From JB111 sp049856175 (GTDB taxonomy: Bacteria > Actinomycetota > Actinomycetes > Actinomycetales > Actinomycetaceae), in contig NZ_JBNDNA010000010.1 of the NCBI RefSeq assembly GCF_049856175.1, forward strand, positions 1-64,000: a DNA stretch of 64,000 bases. Reading direction: 5' to 3'. Both the position numbers and the translations under genes were made by a program. The notes beneath the pieces are model-generated. The model searched no databases. It was not told where the DNA came from and saw nothing but the letters and a program-made list of their open reading frames with translations. Positions within the stretch are counted from its first letter, which is position 1. Each line of letters begins with the position of its first letter. Of the stretch, positions 43,517 through 51,624 are shown in pieces.

Positions 43517-44419
43517 ATGACGCCCAGCGCCGAGCTGGCAGCACCCCTGTCCCGGACCATCAACCGGGTCAAGCGCCAGATCCTCACGCAGTTTCCTCCC
43601 GCACGGTGGGCCGCAGACGGGAGGCACGAGGAGCGTCGCCGTCACTGGGCGCCGTACCTGCCCGTGCTCGATGCGCAGCAGGCCGCCCTGGTGTCCACCC
43701 TGAACCGTGACGCCATCCGGATCGGTCTGCTCGAAGATCTCGCGATCCCCCGGACGGCCGAGCTGAAGAACGCACTCGACGCCCTGGTCGGCCGGCTGGC
43801 GGCGCAGTCGGCGGACGGCGCCAGCACGCTCCGCCCCTCGCTGGACGAGCTGCTGGACGACATGTCCCTCTGGCACTGGGGGCTCGAGCCCCGGCTGCTG
43901 GACGTCGTCGAGAACTACCTCGGGGTCCCGGCCCGGTACTACGGCGCGGACGTCCGCCGCGAGGTGGGCAACGGCCAGGTCGAGGGCGTGCGGCAGTGGC
44001 ACCTCGATGTCGAGGACCGCAGGACCGTCAAGATCCTCGTCTGGCTCAACGACGTCGACGAACAGGGTGGCCCGTTCGCCTACCTACCCGTGGCGGAGTC
44101 CCTCCGGGCCGTCGGCCGGCTTCATTACGTGTCCGGGTTCGTGGCCGACGACCGGTTGGACAGCTTCGTGCCCGCGGACGCGGCCCGGACGGCCACGGGG
44201 CCGACCTGGACCACGATCGTGGCGGACAACTGCCGGCTGCTGCACCGCGCGACGCCCCCGGTCGCCCGGGACCGGTACTCCGTCACCTTCACCTGGTCCT
44301 CCCGGACGCCGATCAAGACCCAGCCCGCACCCGACTACTCCACCGCCCACCTCGAGCGGATCCGGACGGGTCTGTCAGCACGCCAGCTGGAGTGCCTGCC
44401 GCCCAGCATGGCCGGCTGA
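43517..44419 (+). CDS. PhyH-like Fe(II)/2-oxoglutarate dioxygenase homologue
   Basis: 300 residues. The C-terminal half has the facial triad of the cupin dioxygenases: His and Asp in QWHLDVEDRRT, followed by KILVWLNDVDEQGGPFAYLP, the distal His in RLLHRATPP, and an Arg for 2-oxoglutarate in RYSVTFTW. The first ~110 residues are helical and unfamiliar. The substrate is unknown. TAATGT (43505-43510) ends 6 bases before the ATG and no Shine-Dalgarno is seen, so it is probably leaderless. It is an accessory gene in the otherwise conserved rsmI-metG region; a small GC hairpin at 44420-44433 follows it. Confidence 0.75.
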   Translation: MTPSAELAAPLSRTINRVKRQILTQFPPARWAADGRHEERRRHWAPYLPVLDAQQAALVSTLNRDAIRIGLLEDLAIPRTAELKNALDALVGRLAAQSADGASTLRPSLDELLDDMSLWHWGLEPRLLDVVENYLGVPARYYGADVRREVGNGQVEGVRQWHLDVEDRRTVKILVWLNDVDEQGGPFAYLPVAESLRAVGRLHYVSGFVADDRLDSFVPADAARTATGPTWTTIVADNCRLLHRATPPVARDRYSVTFTWSSRTPIKTQPAPDYSTAHLERIRTGLSARQLECLPPSMAG

Positions 44420-44518
44420 CCTCCCGGGGGAGGCGTTCGGTCTCTCGGGAAGGCGTTCGGCCCGGGCCGCCCGGTCGCTGCACCCGCAGCGTCCGGTGGC
44501 GGTACCCGGGCCGCTGTC

Positions 44519-45130
44519 TCAGCGGACCGCCAGCGCCACCCGCTCGGACTCCACCAGCTCGACCCCGGCGGCCGTGAGCACCTCGTGGGCCATCTCGCCC
44601 AGCTCGGGCGAGACCGGAGCCGTCAGGTCGGTGAGCACGCGGACCGGCAGCCCGAGCCGGCGTGCGTCCAGCGCGGTGGCCTTGACGCAGTGCGACTCCG
44701 CGAGCCCCACGACGTCGACGCTGCCGATGCACAGCTGGTCGAGGATCTCGGCGAGGGTGCGCCCCTCGGCATCGATCCCGTCGAAGCCCGAGTACGCGGC
44801 CTCGTAGGCGCCCTTCTTCACGGCGGCGTCGGTCTCGAGGTCCGTCAGGGCGGGGTGCAGCTCGGCCTCGTCGGTGCCGGCCACGCCGTGCGGCGGCCAG
44901 CTGTCGATGAAGTCCGGGGTGTCGGAGAAGTGGTCCCCGGGGTCCACGTGCCAGTCCTGGGTGGTGACGACCGCGGCGTAGTCGTCGCTGTGGGACCCGG
45001 CGTAGGCGGCGATCCGACGCGCGATCTCGTTGCCGCCGGGGACCGGAAGTGCACCTCCCTCGCAGAAGGTGGGTTGAACATCGACCACCAGCAGTGCGCG
45101 CCGGTTCCGGCGCCTGCGGTCGCCCATCAT
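44519..45130 (-). CDS. pncA: Nicotinamidase/isochorismatase-family hydrolase
   Basis: 203 residues. The triad Asp in LLVVDVQPTF, Lys in AAVKKGAY and Cys in LAESHCVKATALD is complete, and the metal-site DWHVDPGDHF is as in PncA. It most likely converts nicotinamide to nicotinate for NAD recycling; other isochorismatase-like amidases are less likely given the metal site. Either ATG at 45130 or the next codon may be used; ACGGAG precedes the first. Read divergently from metG. Confidence 0.88.
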   Translation of the reverse strand: MMGDRRRRNRRALLVVDVQPTFCEGGALPVPGGNEIARRIAAYAGSHSDDYAAVVTTQDWHVDPGDHFSDTPDFIDSWPPHGVAGTDEAELHPALTDLETDAAVKKGAYEAAYSGFDGIDAEGRTLAEILDQLCIGSVDVVGLAESHCVKATALDARRLGLPVRVLTDLTAPVSPELGEMAHEVLTAAGVELVESERVALAVR

Positions 45131-45259
45131 CACGTTGCTCCGTTCGACTGACCGGTTTCGGGTGAACCCGGTGCCGCGCCATCCTGCCACCGGAAGGTGG
45201 CCGTGGCGCAAGGGGAGGTGAGACCTCCGGCACGCGTGGGCGCAACTACCCTGGGCGGT

Positions 45260-47098
45260 ATGACCCACATCCTCTCCGCCGTGGCGTGGCCGTACGCGAA
45301 CGGCCCCCGGCACATCGGGCACGTCGCCGGCTTCGGCGTGCCCTCCGACGTCTTCAGCAGGTACGCCCGGATGGCGGGTCACGACGTCCTCATGGTGTCC
45401 GGCTCCGACGAGCACGGCACGCCGATCCTCATCGCCGCCGACGAGGCCGGCGTGTCCGCCCAGGAGCTCGCCGACACGAACCACCGGCTCATCGCCGAGG
45501 ACCTCGTCGCGCTCGGGCTGACCTACGACCTCTACACGCGTACGACGGCGGGCAACCACCACAAGGTGGTCCAGGAGATGTTCGAGGGCGTCCACGCCAA
45601 CGGCTACTTCATCGAGCAGACCACGCACGGCGCGGTGTCGCCGTCGACCGGACGCACCCTGCCGGACCGGTACATCGAGGGCACGTGCCCGATCTGCGGC
45701 GCGGGCGGCGCGCGCGGCGACCAGTGCGACACGTGCGGCAACCAGCTCGACCCGGCCGACCTCATCGACCCCGTCTCCCGCATCAACGGCGAGACGCCGG
45801 AGTTCGTCGAGACCCAGCACTTCTTCCTCGACCTGCCGGCCCTCGCCGAGGAGCTCGGCCGCTGGCTGGACGAGCGCGAGGCCGCCGGCACGTGGCGGCC
45901 CAACGTCATCCGGTTCAGCCAGAACATCCTGGGGGACATCCGGCCGCGCGCGATGACCCGGGACATCGACTGGGGCATCTCCGTCCCGCTCGACGGCTGG
46001 CGCGAGAACCCCACGAAGAAGCTCTACGTCTGGTTCGACGCCGTCATCGGCTACCTCTCGGCGTCGGTGGAGTGGGCCCGCCGGTCCGGCGACCCGGACG
46101 CGTGGCGCGCCTGGTGGAACGACCCCGAGGCCCTGTCCTTCTACTTCATGGGCAAGGACAACATCACGTTCCACTCCCAGATCTGGCCCGCCGAGCTCCT
46201 CGCCTACTCGGGGCGCGGCGCCAGGGGCGGGACCGCCGGGCACCTGGGCGAGCTCAACCTGCCCACCGAGGTCGTCAGCTCGGAGTTCCTCACCATGGAG
46301 GGCCGCAAGCTCTCCAGCTCCAAGCGCGTCGTCATCTACGTGCGGGACATGCTTCAGCGGTACCAGGTCGACGCCTTCCGCTACTTCGTCGCGTCCGCCG
46401 GTCCCGAGGCCCACGACGTCGACTTCACCTGGGCGGAGTTCGTGCGCCGGACCAACGGCGAGCTCGTGGCCGGCTGGGGCAACCTCGTCAACCGCACGGC
46501 GTCGATGATCGCCAAGAACGTCGGCGAGGTGCCGGCGCCCGTCGAGGCCGAGATCACCGACCTCGAGCGCGAGCTGAGCGCCGCGGTGGCGGGCGGCTTC
46601 ACGACCGTCGGTCAGCTCGTCGGCGCCCACCGCCAGCGCGCGGCGATCGCCGAGGCGATGCGTCTGGTGGGCGTCGCCAACACCTACGTCACGCAGACCG
46701 AGCCGTTCCGCCTCAAGAGCGAGGAGCAGCGGCCGCGCCTGCTCACGGTCCTGCACACGCTCGCGCAGGCCGTCTCGGACCTCAACGTCATGCTCTCGCC
46801 GTTCCTCCCGCACTCGAGCAACGCCGTCGACGCCGCGATCGGCGGGACGGGCGACATCCAGCCGATGCCCCGGCTCGAGGAGGTCGACGACCTGGAGAAC
46901 GACCGCCGGTACCCGATCATCACCGGCGACTACTCCGACCCCACGCCGTGGGCCGCACGCCCCGTGCGCGTCGGTGCCCCGGTCGGGAAGCCGTCCCCGA
47001 TCTTCACCAAGCTCGACGACTCGATCGTCACCGAGGAGCTCGGCCGGCTCGGCGTCGACGGAGCGCCCCCCGCGGCGTCCGCGGGCAGCGACTCGTGA
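45260..47098 (+). CDS. metG: Methionyl-tRNA synthetase
   Basis: 612 residues. It charges tRNA-Met. HIGH at residues 18-21, zinc-binding cysteines in CPICGAGG and CDTCG (~150-166), and the KMSKS-like KLSSSK at ~351-356 are present; the anticodon-binding helical domain follows. It lacks the C-terminal tRNA-binding domain found in some longer enzymes. TACCCT (45247-45252) ends 7 bases before the ATG and there is no Shine-Dalgarno, so the message appears leaderless. GTGA overlap with tatD. Confidence 0.97.
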   Translation: MTHILSAVAWPYANGPRHIGHVAGFGVPSDVFSRYARMAGHDVLMVSGSDEHGTPILIAADEAGVSAQELADTNHRLIAEDLVALGLTYDLYTRTTAGNHHKVVQEMFEGVHANGYFIEQTTHGAVSPSTGRTLPDRYIEGTCPICGAGGARGDQCDTCGNQLDPADLIDPVSRINGETPEFVETQHFFLDLPALAEELGRWLDEREAAGTWRPNVIRFSQNILGDIRPRAMTRDIDWGISVPLDGWRENPTKKLYVWFDAVIGYLSASVEWARRSGDPDAWRAWWNDPEALSFYFMGKDNITFHSQIWPAELLAYSGRGARGGTAGHLGELNLPTEVVSSEFLTMEGRKLSSSKRVVIYVRDMLQRYQVDAFRYFVASAGPEAHDVDFTWAEFVRRTNGELVAGWGNLVNRTASMIAKNVGEVPAPVEAEITDLERELSAAVAGGFTTVGQLVGAHRQRAAIAEAMRLVGVANTYVTQTEPFRLKSEEQRPRLLTVLHTLAQAVSDLNVMLSPFLPHSSNAVDAAIGGTGDIQPMPRLEEVDDLENDRRYPIITGDYSDPTPWAARPVRVGAPVGKPSPIFTKLDDSIVTEELGRLGVDGAPPAASAGSDS

Positions 47099-48063
47099 GC
47101 GGCGGGAACGGGAAGAAGAAGGAGCGAGGTTTCCCGCCTACCGACGACGCGCTCCCGGGCGCCGTCGTCGACAACCACACCCACCTGCCGCTCCTGCGGG
47201 CGGACGGTTCACCGGTCGACCCGCGCGACGCCGGGCTGCCCGGCGGCGTCGACCCCCTCACCACCGAGGAGCAGCTCGCGCGCGCCCGGGAGGTCGGCGT
47301 CGTCGGCCTGCTCAGCGTGGCCTGCGACGTCCCCAGCCTGGCCGGCACGGTCGAGCTCGCCCGCTCCGAGCCGTCGATCGGTGCGGCCGTGGGCATCCAT
47401 CCCAACGAGTCGGCGCTGCACGCCCGCGTGCACGACGTCGCCCCGGACGGCCTCGACCCGGCCGTGCGCGACCACCACGAGCTGACCTACGCGCAGGCCT
47501 TCGAGCGCGTCGTGGAGCTCGCGGGCGACGACCGGGTCGTCGCGGTGGGGGAGACCGGCCTCGACTTCTTCCGCACCGCCGCCGGGCGGGGCCACGACGC
47601 CCAGGTCGCCGCGTTCCGCGACCACCTCGCGCTCGCCCGCGAGCTCGGCAAGCCGGTCCAGATCCACGACCGCGAGGCCCACGACGAGGTCGCCGAGATC
47701 CTCCTGCGCGACGGCGCCCCCGAGCGGACGGTCTTCCACTGCTTCTCCGGCGGCGAGCGGCTCGCCCGCCTGTGCGCCGAGCACGGCTGGTACGTGTCCG
47801 TGGCCGGCCCGGTGACCTTCCGGAGCAACGACCAGCTGCGCGAGGCGGTCGCTCTCGTGCCGGACGACCTGCTGCTCGTGGAGACCGACGCGCCCTACCT
47901 CACGCCGGTGCCGTTCCGGGGCCGGCCCAACGCGAGCTACGTGCTCACGCGCACCGTGCGGGCGCTCGCCGAGCAGCGCGGGGTCGGCCTGGAGCGGCTG
48001 TGCGAGCGGCTCACCGCCACGACCCGCGAGGTCTACGGGGAGTTCTGGTCCGCCTCCGCGTGA
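47095..48063 (+). CDS. tatD: TatD-family metal-dependent DNase
   Basis: 322 residues. All metal ligands of the TatD hydrolases are seen: His pair in VDNHTHLP, Glu in VGETGLDFF, His in VQIHDRE, His in VFHCFSGGE and Asp in VETDAPYL. Members are 3'-5' nucleases for DNA repair or RNA quality control. The first ~25 residues are a basic extension. The GTG start overlaps the stop of metG; this metG-tatD coupling is usual in actinobacteria. Confidence 0.94.
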   Translation: MSGGNGKKKERGFPPTDDALPGAVVDNHTHLPLLRADGSPVDPRDAGLPGGVDPLTTEEQLARAREVGVVGLLSVACDVPSLAGTVELARSEPSIGAAVGIHPNESALHARVHDVAPDGLDPAVRDHHELTYAQAFERVVELAGDDRVVAVGETGLDFFRTAAGRGHDAQVAAFRDHLALARELGKPVQIHDREAHDEVAEILLRDGAPERTVFHCFSGGERLARLCAEHGWYVSVAGPVTFRSNDQLREAVALVPDDLLLVETDAPYLTPVPFRGRPNASYVLTRTVRALAEQRGVGLERLCERLTATTREVYGEFWSASA

Positions 48064-48384
48064 CCGGGAGGCCCGCGCCGGGTGACTGGTGAGGCTTGCT
48101 CCGCGTGACCGGTGGGGCTCGTGCCGCGTGATCGGCGACGGTCCTGGGTCACGGGACGGTCACGTCCCCAGGTCACGGTGCCGCGCGGAGGCCCGGCCGG
48201 CCGGGAGGAGACCCGGCGTCGGGAGGGTGCTTGTTAGCACAGGTTGTGGGCCAGGTCGCAGCGCCGTGCGCGCAGGCGTGTCGTGACCTTGACCTCACGC
48301 CCGGTCGCAGCCTTGTCGCTAGGTCACAGAACGGTTACGTTCATTGCCGCCCCCCGGACACCTGATGAATGGAACGACGTCCCC
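48064..48384. other. Non-coding leader before the lytic-protein gene
   Basis: 321 bases without a convincing gene. The first ~110 bases contain imperfect repeats of a GTGACCGGTGGGGCTYGYGCCGC-type unit cut into shorter pieces. At 48323-48338 GTCAC and GTTAC are separated by 6 bases (read on the minus strand, GTAAC and GTGAC), similar to the pair before the CAP gene and suggestive of an MtrA site. I looked for a c-di-AMP (ydaO) riboswitch, common at this locus, and did not find its core. Confidence 0.4.
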
Positions 48385-49443
48385 GTGACCGACACAGCCA
48401 CGACCTCCCGCCGCGCCGACCGGTTCCGCCGGCACCAGCGCGCCGTCCTGGCGTCCGTGCTGGCCGGCGGCGCACTCGTCGTCACCGGTGGCGTGATCGC
48501 CGCCGACGCCGGCCTCGGTGCCGACTCCGGCACCGCCGCGAGCGCCGCCCTGGTGGAGCCCGTCGACCGCGGCGACGCCGCCGGCCGTTCCACCGCCGAG
48601 CGCATCGCCCTCGACACCGCCGAGGTCACCACGAGCTTCACGGTCACCGTCGACGGCGAGACCCTCGACTTCACCACCGCGGCGCAGACCCTCGACGAGG
48701 CCCTGCACGAGGCCGGTATCCAGATCGGCGCCGACGACCGCGTGTCCGCCCCGCTCGCCGGGCCCGTCACCGACGTCGAGATCGTCCGCGTGACCTCGGA
48801 CTCGGTCACCGAGGAGGTCATCGACGAGCACGGCACGTCCGAGGTCGAGACCGACGAGCTCGAGGTCGGCCAGACCCAGGTCCGGACCGAGGGCGTCGAC
48901 GGCCGCGTCGTCAACACCTACCGCGTGACCTCCGCCGAGGGCGAGGAGGACGAGCGCGAGCTCGTCGCCAGCGTCACGGTGGACGAGCGCGTCGACGAGG
49001 TCGTCCTCGTCGGCACGCGCGAGCCGGAGCCGGTCCAGGCCGCCCCCGAGCCGGAGCCCACCGAGGAGGCGCCCGCGGCCGCGCAGGAGTCCGCGCCCGC
49101 CGAGGAGGCCGCCCCGGCCGCGGAGACGCCCGCCTACAGCGGCGGTGACCCCCGGGCGATCGCCCAGAGCATGGCCGCCTCGCGCGGCTGGGGCGCCGAC
49201 CAGTTCTCCTGCCTCAACTCCCTGTGGGAGCGCGAGTCCGGCTGGAACCCGACCGCGCAGAACCCGTCGTCCGGCGCCTACGGCATCCCGCAGTCGCTGC
49301 CCGGCTCCAAGATGGCCGCTGCCGGCGCCGACTGGCGCACGAACCCCGCGACGCAGATCGCCTGGGGCCTGGACTACATCGCCGGGCGCTACGGCACCCC
49401 GTGCGGCGCGTGGGGCCACTCGGAGAGCGTCGGCTGGTACTGA
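48385..49443 (+). CDS. Secreted DUF348/G5/lytic-transglycosylase protein in the rpfB position
   Basis: 352 residues. After a basic start, a membrane/signal helix (AVLASVLAGGALVVTGGVI) is followed by one DUF348 ubiquitin-like repeat (~85-130: VTVDGETLDFTTAAQTLDEAL), a G5 domain (~130-215), a Pro/Glu/Ala linker and a C-terminal lysozyme-like domain (~250-352) with Glu in SLWERESGWNPTAQNPSSG and AYGIPQSLPGSKMA. The domain order resembles RpfB of mycobacteria, but the catalytic part is a transglycosylase-type domain with a C-terminal CGAWGHSESVGWY rather than an Rpf domain. Likely role: peptidoglycan remodelling. The GTG start is supported by family architecture; the Shine-Dalgarno is weak. Confidence 0.88.
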   Translation: MTDTATTSRRADRFRRHQRAVLASVLAGGALVVTGGVIAADAGLGADSGTAASAALVEPVDRGDAAGRSTAERIALDTAEVTTSFTVTVDGETLDFTTAAQTLDEALHEAGIQIGADDRVSAPLAGPVTDVEIVRVTSDSVTEEVIDEHGTSEVETDELEVGQTQVRTEGVDGRVVNTYRVTSAEGEEDERELVASVTVDERVDEVVLVGTREPEPVQAAPEPEPTEEAPAAAQESAPAEEAAPAAETPAYSGGDPRAIAQSMAASRGWGADQFSCLNSLWERESGWNPTAQNPSSGAYGIPQSLPGSKMAAAGADWRTNPATQIAWGLDYIAGRYGTPCGAWGHSESVGWY

Positions 49444-49528
49444 TCCACGCCGCAGGGTCAACGGTTCCTCGCTGACCGCACACGTCTGCGCCGAAACCAC
49501 CCTTCCGCGCCGAACCCACAGACCGCAC

Positions 49529-49561
49529 GCCGAGCCGGACCACGCCGTGGTCCGGCTCGGC
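49529..49561. terminator. Strong rho-independent-like hairpin
   Basis: A perfect 15-base stem (GCCGAGCCGGACCAC and its complement) with a 3-base loop, followed by GTCTTCC. It lies 85 bases after the lytic-protein stop and 78 before the ksgA start, separating the two transcripts. Confidence 0.8.
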
Positions 49562-49639
49562 GTCTTCCCTGTGCGCCCGGTGGGATCGTGTGGGGCGGGC
49601 GCCGGTACCTCCCGCGTCACGCACGTAGGCTGTCCCCTT

Positions 49640-50542
49640 GTGAACGAACCGTCCGACGTCTCGCTGCTGGGCGCCTCGGACGTCCGCGCGCTGGCGGACC
49701 GGCTCGGCGTGCGGCCCACCAAGATGCTCGGCCAGAACTTCGTCCACGACGCCGGGACGGTCCGCCGCATCGTCCGTGCCGCCGGCGTCCGCCCCGGTGA
49801 GCGGGTCCTCGAGATCGGCCCCGGGCTCGGCTCCCTCACGCTCGCGCTGCTCGAGGCCGGGGCCGACGTCGTCGCCGTCGAGATCGACCCCGTCCTCGCC
49901 GCCGCCCTGCCGGCCACGGTCGCGGAGCGCGCACCGGCCGCCGCCGACCGGCTCCAGGTCGTGACCGCGGACGCCATGCGGCTCGCCGAGCCGGACCTCC
50001 TGCCCGGGACCCCGCCCGCCCGGCTCGTCGCCAACCTCCCGTACAACGTGGCCGTGCCCGTGCTGCTCACCGCGCTCGAGCACCTGCCCTCGGTCACCGA
50101 CGTCCTCGTCATGGTGCAGGCCGAGGTGGCCGACCGCCTCGCGGCCCCGCCCGGATCGCGGACGTACGGCGTCCCCTCCGCCAAGGCCGCGTGGTGGACG
50201 CGGGCGGAGCGGGCCGGGACCATCGGGCGGCAGGTGTTCTGGCCGGTGCCCAACGTCGACTCGGCCCTCGTGCGCCTCGTGCGGCGCACCGAACCGGTCG
50301 TGGACGCGGACCGGCGCGAGGTCTTCGCCGTCGTCGACGCCGCGTTCGCCCAGCGGCGCAAGACCCTGCGGTCGGCGCTGGCGGGATGGGCGGGATCGCC
50401 CGCCGCCGCCGAGCGGGCCCTGCGCGGTGCCGGCGTCGACCCGTCCGCCCGAGGGGAGACGCTGACGATCACGCAGCTGGCCGCGATCGCCGCCGCCCGC
50501 GCCGCCCGCAGTCCCACCCACGACCCGGAGGAGTCCCGATGA
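49640..50542 (+). CDS. ksgA: 16S rRNA (adenine1518/1519-N6)-dimethyltransferase
   Basis: 300 residues (also called RsmA). SAM-binding VLEIGPGLGSLTLALLEAG, acidic VVAVEIDP, and the catalytic NLPYN motif (VANLPYNVAVPV) followed by VMVQAEVADRL identify it; the C-terminal helical domain (AFAQRRKTLRSAL) is typical. TAGGCT (49626-49631) ends 8 bases before the GTG and no Shine-Dalgarno is visible, so the message may be leaderless. The stop overlaps the ATG of ispE (ATGA). Confidence 0.96.
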   Translation: MNEPSDVSLLGASDVRALADRLGVRPTKMLGQNFVHDAGTVRRIVRAAGVRPGERVLEIGPGLGSLTLALLEAGADVVAVEIDPVLAAALPATVAERAPAAADRLQVVTADAMRLAEPDLLPGTPPARLVANLPYNVAVPVLLTALEHLPSVTDVLVMVQAEVADRLAAPPGSRTYGVPSAKAAWWTRAERAGTIGRQVFWPVPNVDSALVRLVRRTEPVVDADRREVFAVVDAAFAQRRKTLRSALAGWAGSPAAAERALRGAGVDPSARGETLTITQLAAIAAARAARSPTHDPEESR

Positions 50543-51624
50543 CGACCGGTCCCACCGCCGCCCCCGTCACCGTCCGGGCGCCCGGCAAGGTCAACCTCTC
50601 GCTGCGTGTCGGGCCGCCGCGCGAGGACGGCTTCCACCCGCTGGTCACCGTCTTCCAGGCGCTCGAGCTCGGCGAGCACGTCACCGCCGCCCCGGCACCG
50701 CGCGGCAGCACGACGGTCCGGCTCGCCCAGCACGTCGACGGCGTCCCGCTCGGCGCCTCCAACCTCGCCGCCCGCGCGGCCGAGGCGCTGCGCGCGGCGT
50801 CCGGCGTCGACGCCGGGGTCGAGCTGACCATCCACAAGAGCGTGCCCGCGGCCAGCGGCATGGCCGGCGGCAGCGCCGACGCGGCGGCCGCCCTGCTCGC
50901 GTGCGACGCCCTGTGGGGCACCGACCTCGGCGCCTTCGACCTGCACGCCCTCGCGGCCAACCTCGGGTCCGACGTCTCCTTCCCGCTGTTCGGCGGGAGC
51001 GCGCTGGGCACCGGCCGCGGGGAGCGGCTCGTCGTGATGCCGGACGTCGGCGAGTGGCACTGGGTGCTGGCCACCCAGGCCACGGGACTCTCGACGCCCG
51101 CCGTGTTCGGGGTCTACGACTCGATGCACGGCCATCCGCGCGGCGGCCCGCCGTCGGTGCCGAGCATGCTGCACGAGCCCTCCGCCCCTGGGACGCCGCA
51201 TCCCGGCGACGGGAGGCCGACCACCGTGGGGCCGGGCACCGCAGGGCCGGGCAGCGGCGGGCTCGCCCCGGGCGCCCACGAGGCCGCGATCGGCGACGCC
51301 CTCGCCGACGGCGATCCCGATGCCCTCGGCCGCCTCCTGCTCAACGACCTGACCGAGCCTGCGCTCGAGCTGCGCCCCGAGCTCGGCGACGTCCTTGCCG
51401 CGTTCGAGCGTGCCGGCGCCCTGGGTGCCGTGCTCTCCGGCTCCGGGCCGACCGTGGCCGCCCTCGCGCTGGACGCCCGGCACGCGGCGTCCGTCGCCGC
51501 CGTCGTGAGGGGCGCCGAGGTCGCCGACCGGGTCCTCACGACGACGGCACCGGCCCGGGGTGCCCACGTGGTCGAGGCTGCGCCGGAGACCCCGGCGAAC
51601 CACGGCGCCGGTGGAGCCGCCTGA
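50539..51624 (+). CDS. ispE: 4-diphosphocytidyl-2-C-methyl-D-erythritol kinase
   Basis: 361 residues of the GHMP kinase family, fourth step of the MEP isoprenoid pathway. APGKVNLSLRVGPPREDGFHPL, the ATP loop VPAASGMAGGSADAAA and VLSGSGPTVAAL are present. Compared with the usual ~310 residues it has an extra Pro/Gly-rich loop of ~45 residues (~195-240, after VFGVYDSM), probably a disordered insertion. Coupled to ksgA by ATGA and to the ABC-F gene by TGATG. Confidence 0.95.
   Translation: MTTGPTAAPVTVRAPGKVNLSLRVGPPREDGFHPLVTVFQALELGEHVTAAPAPRGSTTVRLAQHVDGVPLGASNLAARAAEALRAASGVDAGVELTIHKSVPAASGMAGGSADAAAALLACDALWGTDLGAFDLHALAANLGSDVSFPLFGGSALGTGRGERLVVMPDVGEWHWVLATQATGLSTPAVFGVYDSMHGHPRGGPPSVPSMLHEPSAPGTPHPGDGRPTTVGPGTAGPGSGGLAPGAHEAAIGDALADGDPDALGRLLLNDLTEPALELRPELGDVLAAFERAGALGAVLSGSGPTVAALALDARHAASVAAVVRGAEVADRVLTTTAPARGAHVVEAAPETPANHGAGGAA

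Noticed and set aside
48064..48384. c-di-AMP (ydaO) riboswitch before the lytic-protein gene
   Set aside because: The locus is a usual place for it, but the conserved GGGGGAACC-like core is not present.
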